A stretch of DNA of 64,000 bases. Origin: Sthenelais limicola (Eukaryota; Annelida; Polychaeta; Phyllodocida; Sigalionidae). Below the pieces are notes generated by a model. It was not told where the DNA came from and did no database searches. It worked only from the letters and a program-made list of their open reading frames with translations. Within the stretch, counting starts at the first letter, position 1. Every line of letters starts with the position of its first letter. The stretch spans positions 23,039,323 to 23,103,322 of the forward strand of contig OW804094.1 in assembly GCA_942159475.1 (NCBI GenBank), read 5' to 3'. Of this stretch, positions 32,144 to 43,094 are shown piece by piece. The position numbers were made by a program, and so were the translations under genes.

Positions 32144-32765
32144 TTTCTGCCCAGGTGAGTTAAGACAGGTAGTCTCAGGTAGGCTGGTAGGCAGGTAGGC
32201 TGGTAGGCTGGTAGGCAGGTGGGCTTCAGGTAGGTAAAGACCCCGCAGTAACCGTCTGTTCCCCTCTCCCACCACCACTTCCACCATCACCACCTTATAC
32301 CACCACCACCACCAGCCAGGTAAGGGAACGCAGGCGTGCTGGCGTTTCTGGTAGCGCGTCTACCGGGGGCCTTCATGCCTACCTGTCCCCGCGTTCCACA
32401 CACCTGTATACCACCTAGACCATCCACCCACCTGGTATAGTCTCCCACCCATCCAGGAACCGCCCGGCTAATTGGTGACCATTGCATAAATCCATTATTC
32501 AGTCAACCCAGTGGGGAAATCCCTTATCTGACCATCCCCATTGTCCGCCCCCAGGCCTTGACCACCACCTTGACCACCGTCTTGACCACATATAGAAAGA
32601 GACATCTTATTATTTTTGGGTGTGGTGCCTTTTGCCCATTCAGACCTATAGAGCTAGAAACCAATTGTATCCATTTATGGGTTTAGGAGGGTTTCAATGA
32701 TTTTATCATTAGTCATTTGATTCTGATATAGATAGAAGCCATTGTATTGTTAGCTTTTGTATTAT
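32144..32765. other. GC-richer interval with a CAGGTAGGCTGG repeat
   Basis: About 32166-32235 is an irregular tandem array of CAGGTAGG/CTGGTAGG words. CAGGTAAGG at 32319 and other CAGGTRAG words look like splice donors but no matching exon or frame was found. Confidence 0.6.
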
Positions 32766-32991
32766 GGGTCAGATTTACAGAAAATGTACAATTGGCAGCT
32801 GTACACATTTAGTAGATTCTGCTAAATTAGGCTGCAATTTGGTCAATCCTAGGTAAATTCGAGTATATTCGGCATTGCATTGATTCTAGCAATCTGTTTG
32901 GTTAGGTTGAACTGAATTTTGAACTTCATTTTCGTCTGAAATTTGAGAAGATTGGTGAAGGTTTAGTGTACATTTTCTGAAAATCTGACCC
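32766..32991 (+). mobile_element. A-family MITE, copy A35 (subfamily I)
   Basis: 226 bp: lacks the GGGTTATTTG part. Perfect TTAT duplication. Confidence 0.92.
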
Positions 32992-33389
32992 TTATATTGC
33001 TCGATTGCCCCAGGGAGCGAAGTGACCCATGTTCACTGAGAAAATTACAATTGCCCCTTCACTATTAAAAGGACTTAAATATATTTATAAATATACATTG
33101 GGCGTGTACCTTATAACAACAATGGGGCTTCATCTATTTTTGAAACAGAGTAGCGTATTTTTCATGGGTGTCGTCTTCTTCTTCTTCTTCTTCTTCTTCT
33201 TTATGGTTGAAGATGAGAATGGGAAAGGAAAAGGGGTAGGATTGAAATTTTTAAAAAAGAAAAAATCAGGATAAAGTGAAATCTGATGAACTATATGTAG
33301 ATAATATAAGTCATTGTACAACTGATATCAAGAAATTAAATGTATATTTCCCCGATAAATAAATATATAAAAGTGTACCGATATGCCAA
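32992..33389. other. Unassigned interval with a CTT run
   Basis: (CTT)n at about 33175-33203. Otherwise nothing recognised. Confidence 0.6.
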
Positions 33390-33512
33390 AATAATAACAA
33401 CGCAAATTTAAGACAAAAATGACTTTCAAAATGCAGTTTAACATAACAAACAGATTGCTAGAATCAATGCAATGCCGAACATACTCGAATTTACCTAGCA
33501 TTAACCAAATTT
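33390..33512 (-). mobile_element. A-family fragment A36
   Basis: Interior only (AAATTTAAGACAAAAATGAC to TTTACCTAGCATTAACC), both TIRs missing. Mixed subfamily I and II features. Confidence 0.75.
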
Positions 33513-33719
33513 ATTCATATTTTATTAGATTCCCAGATATCACCAAGCCCATTACATATGCTTTATTCTTTACATTAAGAAAAACAGTTTACTCACGTTT
33601 AAAAGGGGGGAAATCATTCCAAATAATTATGGCACCAAACATGTGTCAATTATTGAAATTTAAGATTCATAAATATTTAAATTTATCAGCTTTCCACATG
33701 CTCTTTCTATTGTTACGAT

Positions 33720-33880
33720 AAATTTTAACTTTTAATTCAATTTTAAAACCCAAAGGGATAATTCAACATTGATTCAATTTTAAATCCCGATGCATCCTTT
33801 AACTTTAAATTGAATTTTAAACCCCAAATGCATACTTTAACTTTTGATTTAATTTAATTTTAAATTCCAAAGACATGTGC
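33720..33880 (+). repeat. Degenerate tandem repeat, about 45-bp unit
   Basis: Three to four versions of TTTAACTTTTAATTCAATTT + TAAACCCCAAA. Strongly AT-rich. Confidence 0.7.
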
Positions 33881-34008
33881 TGGAGAAATCGACTCACAAT
33901 CACCAACAAATTCTGATAATAATAGATAATAATTATTATTATTTCCTTGATAAACATTCACAAGATGGTCTCACTGCTTGACCAAATCCTCCCCCACAAC
34001 GACCTAAG

Positions 34009-34244
34009 GGGTCAGATCTTCAGAAAATGTACAATCTGCAGATCTACATACTTACTAAATTCTGTTAAATTATACTGAAAAATGGTTCATACTATAGGTA
34101 TATCTGAGTATATTTGATATTGCCTTGATTCAAACAATCTATTTGGTTATGTTGAACTGACTTTTGAACCTTATTTTTACGTAAATTTGGATTATTTGAG
34201 AGGAGTGGTGGAGGGCAATTATACATTTTCTGGCAATTTCACCC
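34009..34244 (+). mobile_element. A-family MITE, copy A37 (subfamily III)
   Basis: 236 bp, right end GGCAATTTCACCC. Flanks TAAG and TAAT. Confidence 0.91.
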
Positions 34245-34398
34245 TAATGATCCAGATGGTCTTCAGAGCGGGAGGATGTGGGAGACAAGAGTAGGGGGAA
34301 GAGAGGGAAAGAGATGACATCCCATTGTGTGGGGGTGCTTGGGCCGTCATGACTAAATCCAGACCGCCGAGCTTGCGGTGGGAAGAAAACAGATTGAT

Positions 34399-34623
34399 GG
34401 GTCAGATTTTCAGAAAATGTACAATTCTACTTTGCCAATCTTCTCAAATAACCCACATTTCAGACGAAAATAAAGTTCAGAAGACAGTTCAACCTAACCA
34501 AAGAGGTTGCTAGAATCAATTCAATGCCAAATATACTCGAATTTACCTAGTATTGACCAAATTGCAGCAGAATTTACTAAATGTGTAGAGCTGCCAATTG
34601 TATATTTTCTGAAAATCTGACCC
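34399..34623 (-). mobile_element. A-family MITE, copy A38 (subfamily I)
   Basis: 225 bp; lost CCTAATTTAG after ATTGCAG, the same 10-bp segment missing in A16. Flanks TGAT and TTAT. Confidence 0.91.
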
Positions 34624-34828
34624 TTATATGGTATAACGACCCCCTGCCTCTCTACCCAGGTAAGGAAGGCAGGTAGCCGTCCCTCTCCCACCTGTGCCCG
34701 GGTAGGGAGACCGCCCCGCCCCGCCTCCCATGCTACCGGGGCTCGTGGCTTGACATCCCCTTGTAGTCAGTCCTCAGCTACCTGCTGTGCTGCACACTGT
34801 TAGAAGTGCAAGTTCACCAATGCTGCTG
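34624..34828. other. GC-rich patch
   Basis: CCCGCCCCGCCTCCC, CAGGTAAGGAAGGCAGGTAG and CCGGGGCTCGTGG words stand out from the AT-rich surroundings; no frame or promoter pattern was established. Confidence 0.5.
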
Positions 34829-35023
34829 CACTCTAGGCCCAAAGATGAGGGAGTCCCTTCAAACGAAGGAGGAAAAGCCTCTTGCCTCAAACCGCCATTG
34901 TGATTTCATTAAGATCGCATAATGTTATTATATTCCCATTAAAACGCCGAGTCCTAGGCGAGAAAACAGATTAGCGAAGTAGGCTTCCAATCACTGACAT
35001 ACTATTAGAGTGGGTTTAGAGTG
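34829..35023 (+). mobile_element. B-family MITE, copy B11
   Basis: 195 bp, ends CACTCTAGG and TTTAGAGTG. The stretch with TTATCTGATCTGAGG near the right end is mostly lost. Confidence 0.87.
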
Positions 35024-35398
35024 GGTGGACCTCTCCAGTCTCCTAGGATGGGATGAAACAGGATCCAGAGGTGTTATTGATGTGATATATTTTTAGCATT
35101 ATGTTTAATTATTAGATTTCATTTGACTGTAACTTACTTGAGATTTGACGTAAAATGTATACATAATAAAATCAGGCTATTTTGAGAATATTTGTACTTA
35201 ATGTATGGAACTGTATGTGTATGACATGAATGAAATATTTTCAAAATCAAAAATAAAATTGAAGAGGTTGGAGAAGGTGTGGGGTGCTATGAAATACCCT
35301 TAATTTTCTAGAAATTAGACATTGACCAAAAGTTGTACATCAGAAGTTTAAAGAACATGTCCGGCAGAGGGAGCTTACACTCCGACTGTACAACTTGA
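35024..35398. other. Unassigned AT-rich interval
   Basis: Nothing recognised. Confidence 0.5.
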
Positions 35399-35632
35399 GG
35401 GTCAGATTTTCAGAAAATGCACAATCGTCAGCTCTACAAATTTGGTAACTTCTGTTAAATTAGACAGAAAAATTGTAAATAATGTGTATATCAGAGTATC
35501 TTTGGCATTGTGTTGATTAGAAATATCTCTTTTATTGTGTTAAACTACATTTGAACGTCACTTTTGACTTAAATATGGATTATTTGAAAGGACTGGTGAA
35601 GGTGAATTGTGCATTTTCTGAGAATTTTACCC
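35399..35632 (+). mobile_element. A-family MITE, copy A39 (subfamily IV)
   Basis: 234 bp, perfect TTGA duplication (35395-35398 and 35633-35636). Best subfamily IV example: AGCTCTACAAATTTGG, CAGAAAAATTG, GTCACTTTTGACTTAAAT. Confidence 0.94.
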
Positions 35633-35691
35633 TTGAGGACCTCCTGGAAGACCTGCATTGTGTGCAGGAGGTCGATTCTTTTCCAACATAA

Positions 35692-36250
35692 AAATGATTT
35701 TTAGATTTAGAAAATATTTTATTCAGGTCTACAACATTTCCACACGTATGAGTATGAATATTTTCAGGACAGCCTGATTTAAACAAATAGAGAAAAATAG
35801 ATATTATACATTAACTCTGTTTAGGACAGTACAAGTTACGAAGTACATTCTCATATTAATATGAGATAATTGTATATAGTTACTCATTTAAGGTACAATT
35901 ATAAATAGAAAATAAGATACAGGATAATTTATGAAAATTAAAAACAAAAATTCCAACTCATATCACCTTGTCGATGGTAGGTTTTTGAGAGGAAGAGATG
36001 AGTTAAAAACATGATTTTATACAATATTATCGACGCCGTGCTCTTTCATATTAACCATTAGTAGTCGAAAAAACCTCATATAGCTATACATTATATTCAA
36101 GACTAAGTTCTAATGCTAACTACTGACAAAGAAATATATTCACTCAGAAATATGTCACTGTGTTAATGTAAAAATAAAAAGTTATCATCATCAACAATAA
36201 TGTCTGATGCTTTGCAATTAGAGATTAACTGAAATTAACATGTTAAGCTC
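35692..36250 (-). mobile_element. Retroposon-like sequence R1
   Basis: On the minus strand it ends CTGAATAAAATATTTTC before an A-rich stretch, as a processed 3' end would. GAATATTTTCAGGACAGCCTG + ATT is shared with 49160-49180. No coding part. Right boundary uncertain. Confidence 0.35.
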
Positions 36251-36330
36251 GTCGAGGTTTTCTTCTTTAATTGACTTTTAAAAGGTGTTCATATTCCTGC
36301 TCCCAAATTCACTTCCTGAATGGAATAAAT

Positions 36331-36535
36331 GGATCAGATTTTCAGAAAATGCACAATGGGCAGCTGTCCACATATAGTAAATACTGCTAAACTAGGCTGC
36401 AATTCGGTCAGCATTGCATTGATTCTAGCAATCTGTCTGCCTAGGTTGAACTGTATTTTGAAACTAATATTCGTCTTAAAATTTTTTTTAGAGGATTGTT
36501 AAAGGCCAATTGTACATTTTCTGGAGACTTGACCT
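36331..36535 (+). mobile_element. A-family MITE, copy A40 (subfamily I)
   Basis: About 205 bp, lacks the AATACTAGGTAAATTCGAG part. Left end GGATCAG; right end GGAGACTTGACC. Confidence 0.86.
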
Positions 36536-36546
36536 AACAGACAGAG

Positions 36547-36660
36547 GGTGTGTGTGTGTGTATTATACGCCCCCGCACCCCCTCCCCCCCTCACCTCCCT
36601 CCACCCCCACCCCCTGCAGTTACCCTCAACCATCCCCATACTTCCCACCTCAATATGCGC
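36547..36660 (+). repeat. (TG)n and C-rich low-complexity tract
   Basis: A short GTGTGTGTGT run, then CCCCCTCACCTCC-type sequence. Confidence 0.85.
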
Positions 36661-37074
36661 ACCTACCAGGTGTTAGAGGGTCCATAAAGCCACCCTCCGC
36701 ATATGGTATGATAGCGTAGGGGGAAGGGTGTGTAGAAGGGGTGAAGGGTGAGTGAAAGGGGTAATGCACTGAGGTACATCATTCACTGACCAATGCTTAT
36801 CACAACACTGGACATATGGTGATTGTAATGGGCTTGTGATTGCTAGATTATGGCTGATGTTAGGCCTTTCTGTGGTTTGTTTGATAGGGCTTAATGGATA
36901 TGTATGGAGTGGATATGTCCTAAAGGGGGTGTATAGAGTATAGACGCATACACAGGCCTCCCGACCACCGCCTTGTATTGTGCCCCCATGGGGGATCTGA
37001 ATGTGGGAACTACATTCTCTGTCTGTCTCTTAGAATAATCCTTGTCTGTGGGTATGTCTCTGTCTCAGTCTGCC
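36661..37074. other. Unassigned interval
   Basis: Nothing recognised. Confidence 0.5.
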
Positions 37075-37108
37075 TTCCTCTGTGTCTCTTTCTTTTTCTT
37101 TCTCCCTC

Positions 37109-37141
<33 letters not shown>

Positions 37142-37800
37142 CTCTTTCTGTCTTTCTCTTCTCTTTCTCTCTCTCTCTCTTTCTGTCTCTTTCTCCTCTC
37201 TTTCTCTCTCCCTCTCTTTCTCTGTCTTTTTTTCTCTCTCTCATTCTTTTATCTGTTTCTTTCTCTTTCTCTCTCTTTCTCCCTCTTTCTCCCTCTTTCT
37301 CCCTCTCTCTTTCTCTCTCTTTTTCTCTCTCTCCCTTTCTCTCTCTGTCTCTCTCTGTCTCTCTCTTTCTCTCTCTTTCTCTCTCTTTCTCTCTCTGTCT
37401 CTCTCTGTCTCTCTCTTTCTCTCTCTTTCTCTCTCTTTCCCTCTCTTTCTCTCTCTTTCTCTCCCTTTCTCTCTCTCTCTCTTTCTCTCTCCCTCTCTTT
37501 CTCTCTCTTTCTCTCTCTTTCTCTCTCTTTCTCTCTCTTTCTCTCTCTTTCTCTTTCTCTCTCCCTCTCTCTCTGTCTCTTTCTCATTCTTTCTCCCTTT
37601 CTTTCTCTGTCAAATGTGGGCCTAGACTTCTTAAGAGTGTTATAGTGTTAGTTCTTTCTAGATAACTCTCCTCTCTCATTCTTTCTCTCTTTCACTCTCT
37701 CTATCTCCTCATTCTTCCTTTTTTCTTTTCTCCTTACCTCTCTTCCTTCCCCTCCCCCCTCTCTCTCTCTCTCTCTCTCTTCCCCCTCTCCCTCTTATGA
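37075..37800 (+). repeat. Polypyrimidine tract 2, (TTTCTCTC)n, over 500 bp
   Basis: Regular 8-bp TTTCTCTC periodicity, with TGTCTCTC variants and a short mixed break at 37612-37662, after which a second C/T block continues. Open frames over 600 bases long on both strands are caused by it. Confidence 0.96.
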
Positions 37801-37828
37801 CCAGTTATATTTTTTTGTATTTTACCAA

Positions 37829-37866
37829 GGTTTGAAGGGACTCTCTCAGCTTAGGGCCTAGACTAT
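37829..37866 (-). mobile_element. B-family fragment B12
   Basis: Only the terminal TTTGAAGGGACTCTCTCAGC and GGGCCTAGACT remain. Confidence 0.75.
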
Positions 37867-37904
37867 ATATATAATAATAATCATGCATTAATATAAGAAC
37901 ATAT

Positions 37905-38139
37905 GGGTCAGATTTTCAGAAAATGTACAATTCACCTTCCCCAATCCTTTCAAATAACCCACATTTCAGACGAAAATAAAGTTCAAAATACAGTTCAACC
38001 TAACCAAACAGATTGCTAGAATCAATGCAATGCGGAATATACTCGAATTTACCTAGTATTGGCCAAATTTCAACTTAATCTAGCAGAATTGACTAAATGT
38101 GTACAGCTGCCAATTGTACATTTTCTGAAAATCTGACCC
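37905..38139 (-). mobile_element. A-family MITE, copy A41 (subfamily I)
   Basis: 235 bp, standard ends. Flanks ATAT and ATAA. Confidence 0.94.
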
Positions 38140-38393
38140 ATAAGTGTGTTGTTATCGTCTAGAACAGACGAGGCCTACCAAGTGAGAACTCATGCGCCAA
38201 TGCATAAATCATGCTCAACCACACATGTCATCAAGCTACGGCCAGTATGCTGTTGTTTTGCATGAAATCTTAAATTACTTTTTTGTTATTTTAATTTGGA
38301 GCTAGATTTATTTTATCTATACTCAATCTATTTTGAACCAAATTATATAATAGTTTTCTGTAATTCTGAGTTTGTAATCTCGAAATTTTATAT

Positions 38394-38480
38394 GGGTCAG
38401 GTCGTCAGATTATGTACAATTGACAGGTTTACACAATTTGTAAAATGTGTTAGTTTAGGCAGAAGAATTATAGATACTAT
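38394..38480 (+). mobile_element. A-family MITE left part, A42 (subfamily IV)
   Basis: Left TIR (GGGTCAGGTCGTCAG) and about 60 bp. It may be the left part of one copy whose right part is A44, with 38481-39039 inserted between. Confidence 0.8.
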
Positions 38481-38792
38481 TTTTATTTTAAAGAAATTTT
38501 ATTGAGACTGATTTCGATGGCACAGTGATATTCTCACAGCACTCAAGGCAAAAATACAGAAATTCAGTTCTTATTCGAAGGAGTACATATATATAAGATT
38601 TTCTAAGTTTTAGAGCAAAATTTTACTTTTTAAACAATTTAATTAGTAGGTCATAACACAAAGTCGATTGCCTACATGGGCATTGGATATAATAAATGTA
38701 CAATAATTCAACCCCATAAAGGCCTTCTCAAAAACATCTCACTCTTTTGGGGGTTTTCACCAGTACATTACAACAAATGAATAAAATATAAG
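38481..38792 (-). mobile_element. Retroposon-like sequence R2
   Basis: Starts (plus strand) with a T-rich run and AATTTTATTGAGACTG, the inverse of an AATAAA plus A-tail. Weakly similar in layout to R1 and R3. Low certainty. Confidence 0.3.
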
Positions 38793-39027
38793 GGGTCAGA
38801 TTTTCAGAAAATGTACAATCGGCAGCTGTACATATGTAGTAAATACTGCTAAATTAGGCTGCAATTTGATCAATACTTGGTAAATTCGAGTATATTCGGC
38901 ATTGCATTGATTATAGCTATCTGTTTGGTTAGGTTGAACTTTATTTTGAACTTTATTTTCGTCTGAAATTTCAATTATCTGAGAAGATTGACGAAGTTGA
39001 ATTGTACATTTTCTGAAAATCTGACCC
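38793..39027 (+). mobile_element. A-family MITE, copy A43 (subfamily I)
   Basis: 235 bp. AAG precedes and follows it. Confidence 0.92.
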
Positions 39028-39039
39028 AAGTACGATGTA

Positions 39040-39185
39040 AATATGGGTATATTTGTGATTGCTTAGATTAAAGAAATCTGTTCTTCTATATTAAACTGTA
39101 ACGTTAATTCGAAATTTATTTTGTCTTAAATTGAAATTGATAGGATTGGTGAAGGTAAAATGTACATTTTCAGGCGACCTGGCCC
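39040..39185 (+). mobile_element. A-family MITE right part, A44 (subfamily IV)
   Basis: Right 145 bp ending AGGCGACCTGGCCC. Candidate partner of A42. Confidence 0.8.
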
Positions 39186-39339
39186 ACTTGTTGATGTATT
39201 TTCCCTTGGACTTTTTTTCTGCCCTTCGACCACCTGCCACGGCCGAGGCCACGAAGGCGCCAAGGTCCCACCATAAGTTTGCTTTTGGCACAAGTCATTC
39301 ACTTTATATCGATTATCGCTTCTTAACACTATCGCCAGT

Positions 39340-39690
39340 CAACCGAGGATGACAGACGTTGCCAAGGGAATTTCCGTTCCCATGGTAACAGACGTTCTAT
39401 TTAAATACTTCCCCAGTGGTTACCCACACGCGTACGACGTCCACGCGACGTGAGGAGGTGACGTAGCTAGACGTCTACCGCGCGATTCATTTCCCCCGAG
39501 TTCACGGCTTGCTGGTTGGGATCGCGCAGTTTCTTTTTCTTGGCCCGTCCAAGGGAAGAGAGGCACGCTGCGGCGCGCGGGGAGGGGAGCGTGAGAGGCT
39601 GACACTGACAGGGAGGTGGGTGTTTGTGGGTGCTATGTAGGCATCGGAGCGCAGATCCCTGCTTAGGACCTGTGCCTCGGGGGCAGTTTA
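39340..39690 (+). promoter_or_regulatory. CpG-rich candidate promoter
   Basis: Within 50 bp are GGGAATTTCC (39366-39375, exact NF-kappaB consensus), GTTCCCATGGTAAC (39376-39389, one mismatch from a full RFX X-box) and TATTTAAATA (39399-39408, TATA-like). They are followed by about 250 bp rich in CG (ACGCGTACGACGTCCACGCG, GCGGCGCGCGGGG), unlike the rest of the window. No coding exon was identified downstream. Motif matches alone are weak evidence; the clustering and the base change make it worth naming. Confidence 0.35.
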
Positions 39691-39722
39691 GCACATCTGA
39701 GACCACTTATAGAGAAATCATC

Positions 39723-39905
39723 AATAGAGGGTTTCCGCCGTATTGAATCTTGATTCGCATGGAATTGTGGGAGTGGTATGTCAGTGTAAAATCTATAGAA
39801 CATATTATGGAATGTTTAAAAGTGATCTCATGTAAATAGCTATGTGTTTTACAATATTCAATAAAACATTGCTATGGCATTGGTGAAAACATTCTTGCAA
39901 TTTAA
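39723..39905 (-). mobile_element. C-family MITE fragment, copy C7
   Basis: Left 180 bp of C (AATAGAGGGTTTCCGCCGT ... TTGGTGAAAACATTCTTGCAA). The other end is missing and D4 sequence follows. Confidence 0.78.
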
Positions 39906-39949
39906 GTGTTTTGTGCTCTTAGTCCCATCAGTTCTTGTGCTAAATTCCG

Positions 39950-40636
39950 AGACTGTATATTGAATATGTCCCTGCGTTCCTAAGATCATCCTAAAGAAGT
40001 ATATTTAACTAATTTACTACTGATTGTCCTCCAGAAATATAAGTAACCTTTTTTTGAAAAAAAACCCACAAAGCTATAGAGTACGTATTGAACTAGTCTA
40101 TATAAAGCCCTACTTGAGCGTGGTATTAAATAAGTATGCTAAAGGTTAACATCCTTGGAATCCTCCTAGTCCCATTTTTAAATTACGATGGTAAATCAAA
40201 ATACCTAGAGGGGTAAACTACACGGATTTGTGTGTGATGTGTTAAAGAAAAATGAGTCACAAGTCGCAAAAAATGGATTTTGAGATGACAACATATTTGA
40301 AAAGATGAGATCAAGCCGATTCTAATGAATGTAAACATTAGGACATTACATAAGTATTTCTATATTTTTAATTTGATATCTTTATTTTTGAAAAAAAAAG
40401 TTTGCAATACTTCTGGTTATATACTAGTAAAGTAGCTAAATATACTCTATAAGATGACTTAGAAATGTATCACAATATTTAATACACAGTCATGAAATCT
40501 GATACATGTATTCATACGACTTGGATCATTAGAAACCCCAAAAATGAAAACATTCCTGCAAAGGGATCTAGTAAATAAATCACTTTGAAAAATATCAGTT
40601 TTGGGACTTGTGACTCATTTTCCTGTAACACATTAC
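39950..40636. mobile_element. Foldback element D4, composite
   Basis: 40233-40636 is a D element with both ends (TGTGATGTGTTAAAGAAAAA and TCATTTTCCTGTAACACATT). 39950-40075 matches the interior of D1 (TTCCTAAGATCATCC, TTTACTACTGATTGTCC), so a second partial D lies upstream. Confidence 0.8.
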
Positions 40637-40999
40637 ATTTTGTTATGTTTTACTGCACCGTAGTATGATGGCTATAACCTTCTCATGGGAACAGGTCCTG
40701 TAAATTTAGCTGTGTAAATTTAGTACTGAAAGTTTCCCACTTTCCCAGACATAGACTAAACACTGACACCTCCATTACACCTCTCTGACCCTGGTTATAA
40801 GCGAGTGGTATCAGGCTATTCCCCCAATGCTATCAGGTCTGCCTCGCTATACACGCATACACACGATCAAAATACATGCAGCAGATTCTTAAGGCTGACT
40901 TTTCTTACATTGGGTTTTTTTTAAATGAATTTTATTTATTTGAATTTTTAATTTCCAATTATATTATAACATAAATAATTGTATAAAAGGTATCTCCTC
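40637..40999. other. Unassigned interval
   Basis: Nothing recognised. Confidence 0.5.
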
Positions 41000-41129
41000 T
41001 TGATTGCATTGATTCTAGCAGTCTGTTTGGTTATGTTGAACTGAGTTTAGAACCTGACTTATACCTTAAATTTCGGTTATTTGAGTAGATTGGTCAAGAC
41101 GAATTGTACACTTTCTGGCGATTTCACCC
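41000..41129 (+). mobile_element. A-family fragment A45 (III-like)
   Basis: Right 130 bp, ending GGCGATTTCACCC. Confidence 0.83.
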
Positions 41130-41398
41130 ATATCCCAAATAAAATACTTTGCAATGGACCCTTATTATTCTTGGACCAGTTTAACCCGTTTATGAGTAAT
41201 AATGTTTACGTTTATGTTTTTATTGGTAACATTTTATCATACAGATAATACAAAAGTTTATCAATAACAGTGATATTTTATTTTTCTATTCCATTTAAGG
41301 TCAATACGTTATTCAAAAAAATACAGAAAAACGCATTATCCGTCAAGGTCGTTAGGCGTTGATAGTAATAATATGTTGCTGTACCATGTAGGTAATAT
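41130..41398 (+). repeat. Triplicated segment, unit U1
   Basis: About 265 bp starting ATATCCCAAATAAAATA and ending CCATGTAGGTAATAT. U2 and U3 repeat it. Confidence 0.93.
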
Positions 41399-41633
41399 GG
41401 GTAAGATTTTCAGAAAATGTACAATTGGCAGCTGTACACATTATAACAAATTCTGCTAAATTAGGCTGCAATTTGGTCAACACTAGGTAAATTCGAGTAT
41501 ATTCGGCATTGCATTGATTCTAGCAATCTGTTTGGCTAGGTTGAACTGAGTTTTTAACTTTATTTTCGTCTAAATTTGGGTTATTTGAGAGGATTGGTGA
41601 AGGTGAATTGTACATTTTCTGAAAATCTGACCC
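41399..41633 (+). mobile_element. A-family MITE, copy A46 (subfamily I), U1/U2 junction
   Basis: 235 bp, GGGTAAG left end, ATAT duplication. Confidence 0.94.
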
Positions 41634-41887
41634 ATATATCCTGAATAAAATATAATGCAATGGACCCTTGTTGTTGGTGGACCCGTTTAACCCGTTTATG
41701 AGTAATGATGTTTACGTTTATATGTTTTTATTGGTAACATTTTATCATACAGATAATACAGTAATAACAGTAATATTTTATTTTTTTCATGCCATTTATA
41801 CCATATTTAAACAAACAGTTACAGAAAAACGTACTATCCTTCAAGGTCGTTAGGCATTGATAGTAATAATATGTTGATGTACCATGT
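41634..41887 (+). repeat. Triplicated segment, unit U2
   Basis: Starts ATATATCCTGAATAAAATA, ends ACCATGT. Lacks CAAAAGTTTATCA and a few other bases present in U1 and U3. Confidence 0.93.
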
Positions 41888-42098
41888 GGGTCAGATTGTC
41901 AGAAAATGTACAATTCAACTTCACCAATCTGCTCAAATAACCCAAATTTTCTAGCAACCTAACCAAACAGGTTGCTAGAATCAATGCAATGTCGGATATT
42001 CTCGAATTTACCTAGTATTGACCAAATTGCAGCCTAATTTAGCAGAATTTACTAAATGTGTACAGGTACCAGTTGTACATTTTCTGAAAATCTGACCC
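41888..42098 (-). mobile_element. A-family MITE, copy A47 (subfamily I), U2/U3 junction
   Basis: 211 bp, missing the CAGACGAAAATAAAGTTC segment. Left flank (CCATGT) matches that of A48; right flank (ATATCCTGAATAAA) matches that of A46. Confidence 0.93.
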
Positions 42099-42365
42099 AT
42101 ATCCTGAATAAAATATAATGCAATGGACCCTTGTTGTTGGTGGACCCGTTTAACCCGTTTATGAGTAATGATGTTTACGTTTATATGTTTTTATTGGTAA
42201 CATTTTATCATACAGATAATACAAAAGTTTATCAATAACAGTGATATTTTATTTTTTTTATTCCATTTAAGGTCAATACCATATTTAAACAAATAATTAC
42301 AGAAAAACGCACTATCCTTCAAGGTCGTTAAGCGTTGATAGTAATAATATGTTGATGTACCATGT
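42099..42365 (+). repeat. Triplicated segment, unit U3
   Basis: Starts ATATCCTGAATAAAATATAA and ends ACCATGT before A48. Confidence 0.93.
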
Positions 42366-42602
42366 GGGTCAGATTGTCAGAAAATGTACAATTCAACTTC
42401 ACCAATCTGCTCAAATAACCCAAACTTCAGACGAAAATAAAGTTCAAAGTACAGTTCAACCTAACCAAACAGGTTGCTAGAATCAATGCAATGTCGCATA
42501 TATACTCGAATGTACCTAGTATTGACCAAATTGCAGCCTAATTTAGCAGAATTCACTAAATGTGTAGAGCTGCCAATTGTACATTTTCTGAAAATCTGAC
42601 CC
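42366..42602 (-). mobile_element. A-family MITE, copy A48 (subfamily I)
   Basis: 237 bp, perfect ATGT duplication. The following ATGTAGGTAATAT matches the end of U1, so this is the intact downstream border. Confidence 0.94.
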
Positions 42603-42696
42603 ATGTAGGTAATATAATCGCACCATCCTGTGATATATTGTTGTCATAATAATCAGTGCACTTTAGCATCATTAACCAGGCCAGTATTGTAAATAT

Positions 42697-42931
42697 GGGT
42701 CAGATTTTCAGAAAATGCACAATCTACACTTCTACACATCTATCAATTTCTGCTAAATTAGAGTGGAAAATGATAAATATTTGGTATATCTGAGTATATT
42801 CTGTATTGTATTCATTCAATAAATCTGTCTGGTTCTGTTGAACTGTATTTTGAACCTGATTTTCGTCTTAAATTTGGGTTATTTGAGAGGATTGGTGAAG
42901 GCCAATTGTACATTTTCTGAAAACTTGACCC
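42697..42931 (+). mobile_element. A-family MITE, copy A49 (subfamily III)
   Basis: 235 bp, ATAT duplication. Marks: CTTCTACACATCTATCAATT, TTCAATAAATCTGTCTGG. Confidence 0.94.
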
Positions 42932-43094
42932 ATATGTGTACAATGGCACATTTATCAAGGACTTGTCTACTTAAAGTGGGAGTAGAATGTATATCGATAC
43001 AGATTTTTTTTTTGATTTTTTTTTAACGAATTGTATTTTATTCAGGTTGGTTAGTTGGCATAAGCCGTTAATGTGGCTCGGGCACACTCTTAAC

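Noticed and set aside
32319..32340. CAGGTAAGG splice-donor-like words near 32.3 and 34.66 kb
   Set aside because: They occur among CAGGTAGG repeats and no open exon with a matching acceptor was found.
42838..43026. A recurrent peptide word (NCTFSENLTH) in many short frames
   Set aside because: It is the translation of the A-family right TIR (AATTGTACATTTTCTGAAAA), so it marks MITE copies and not a protein family.
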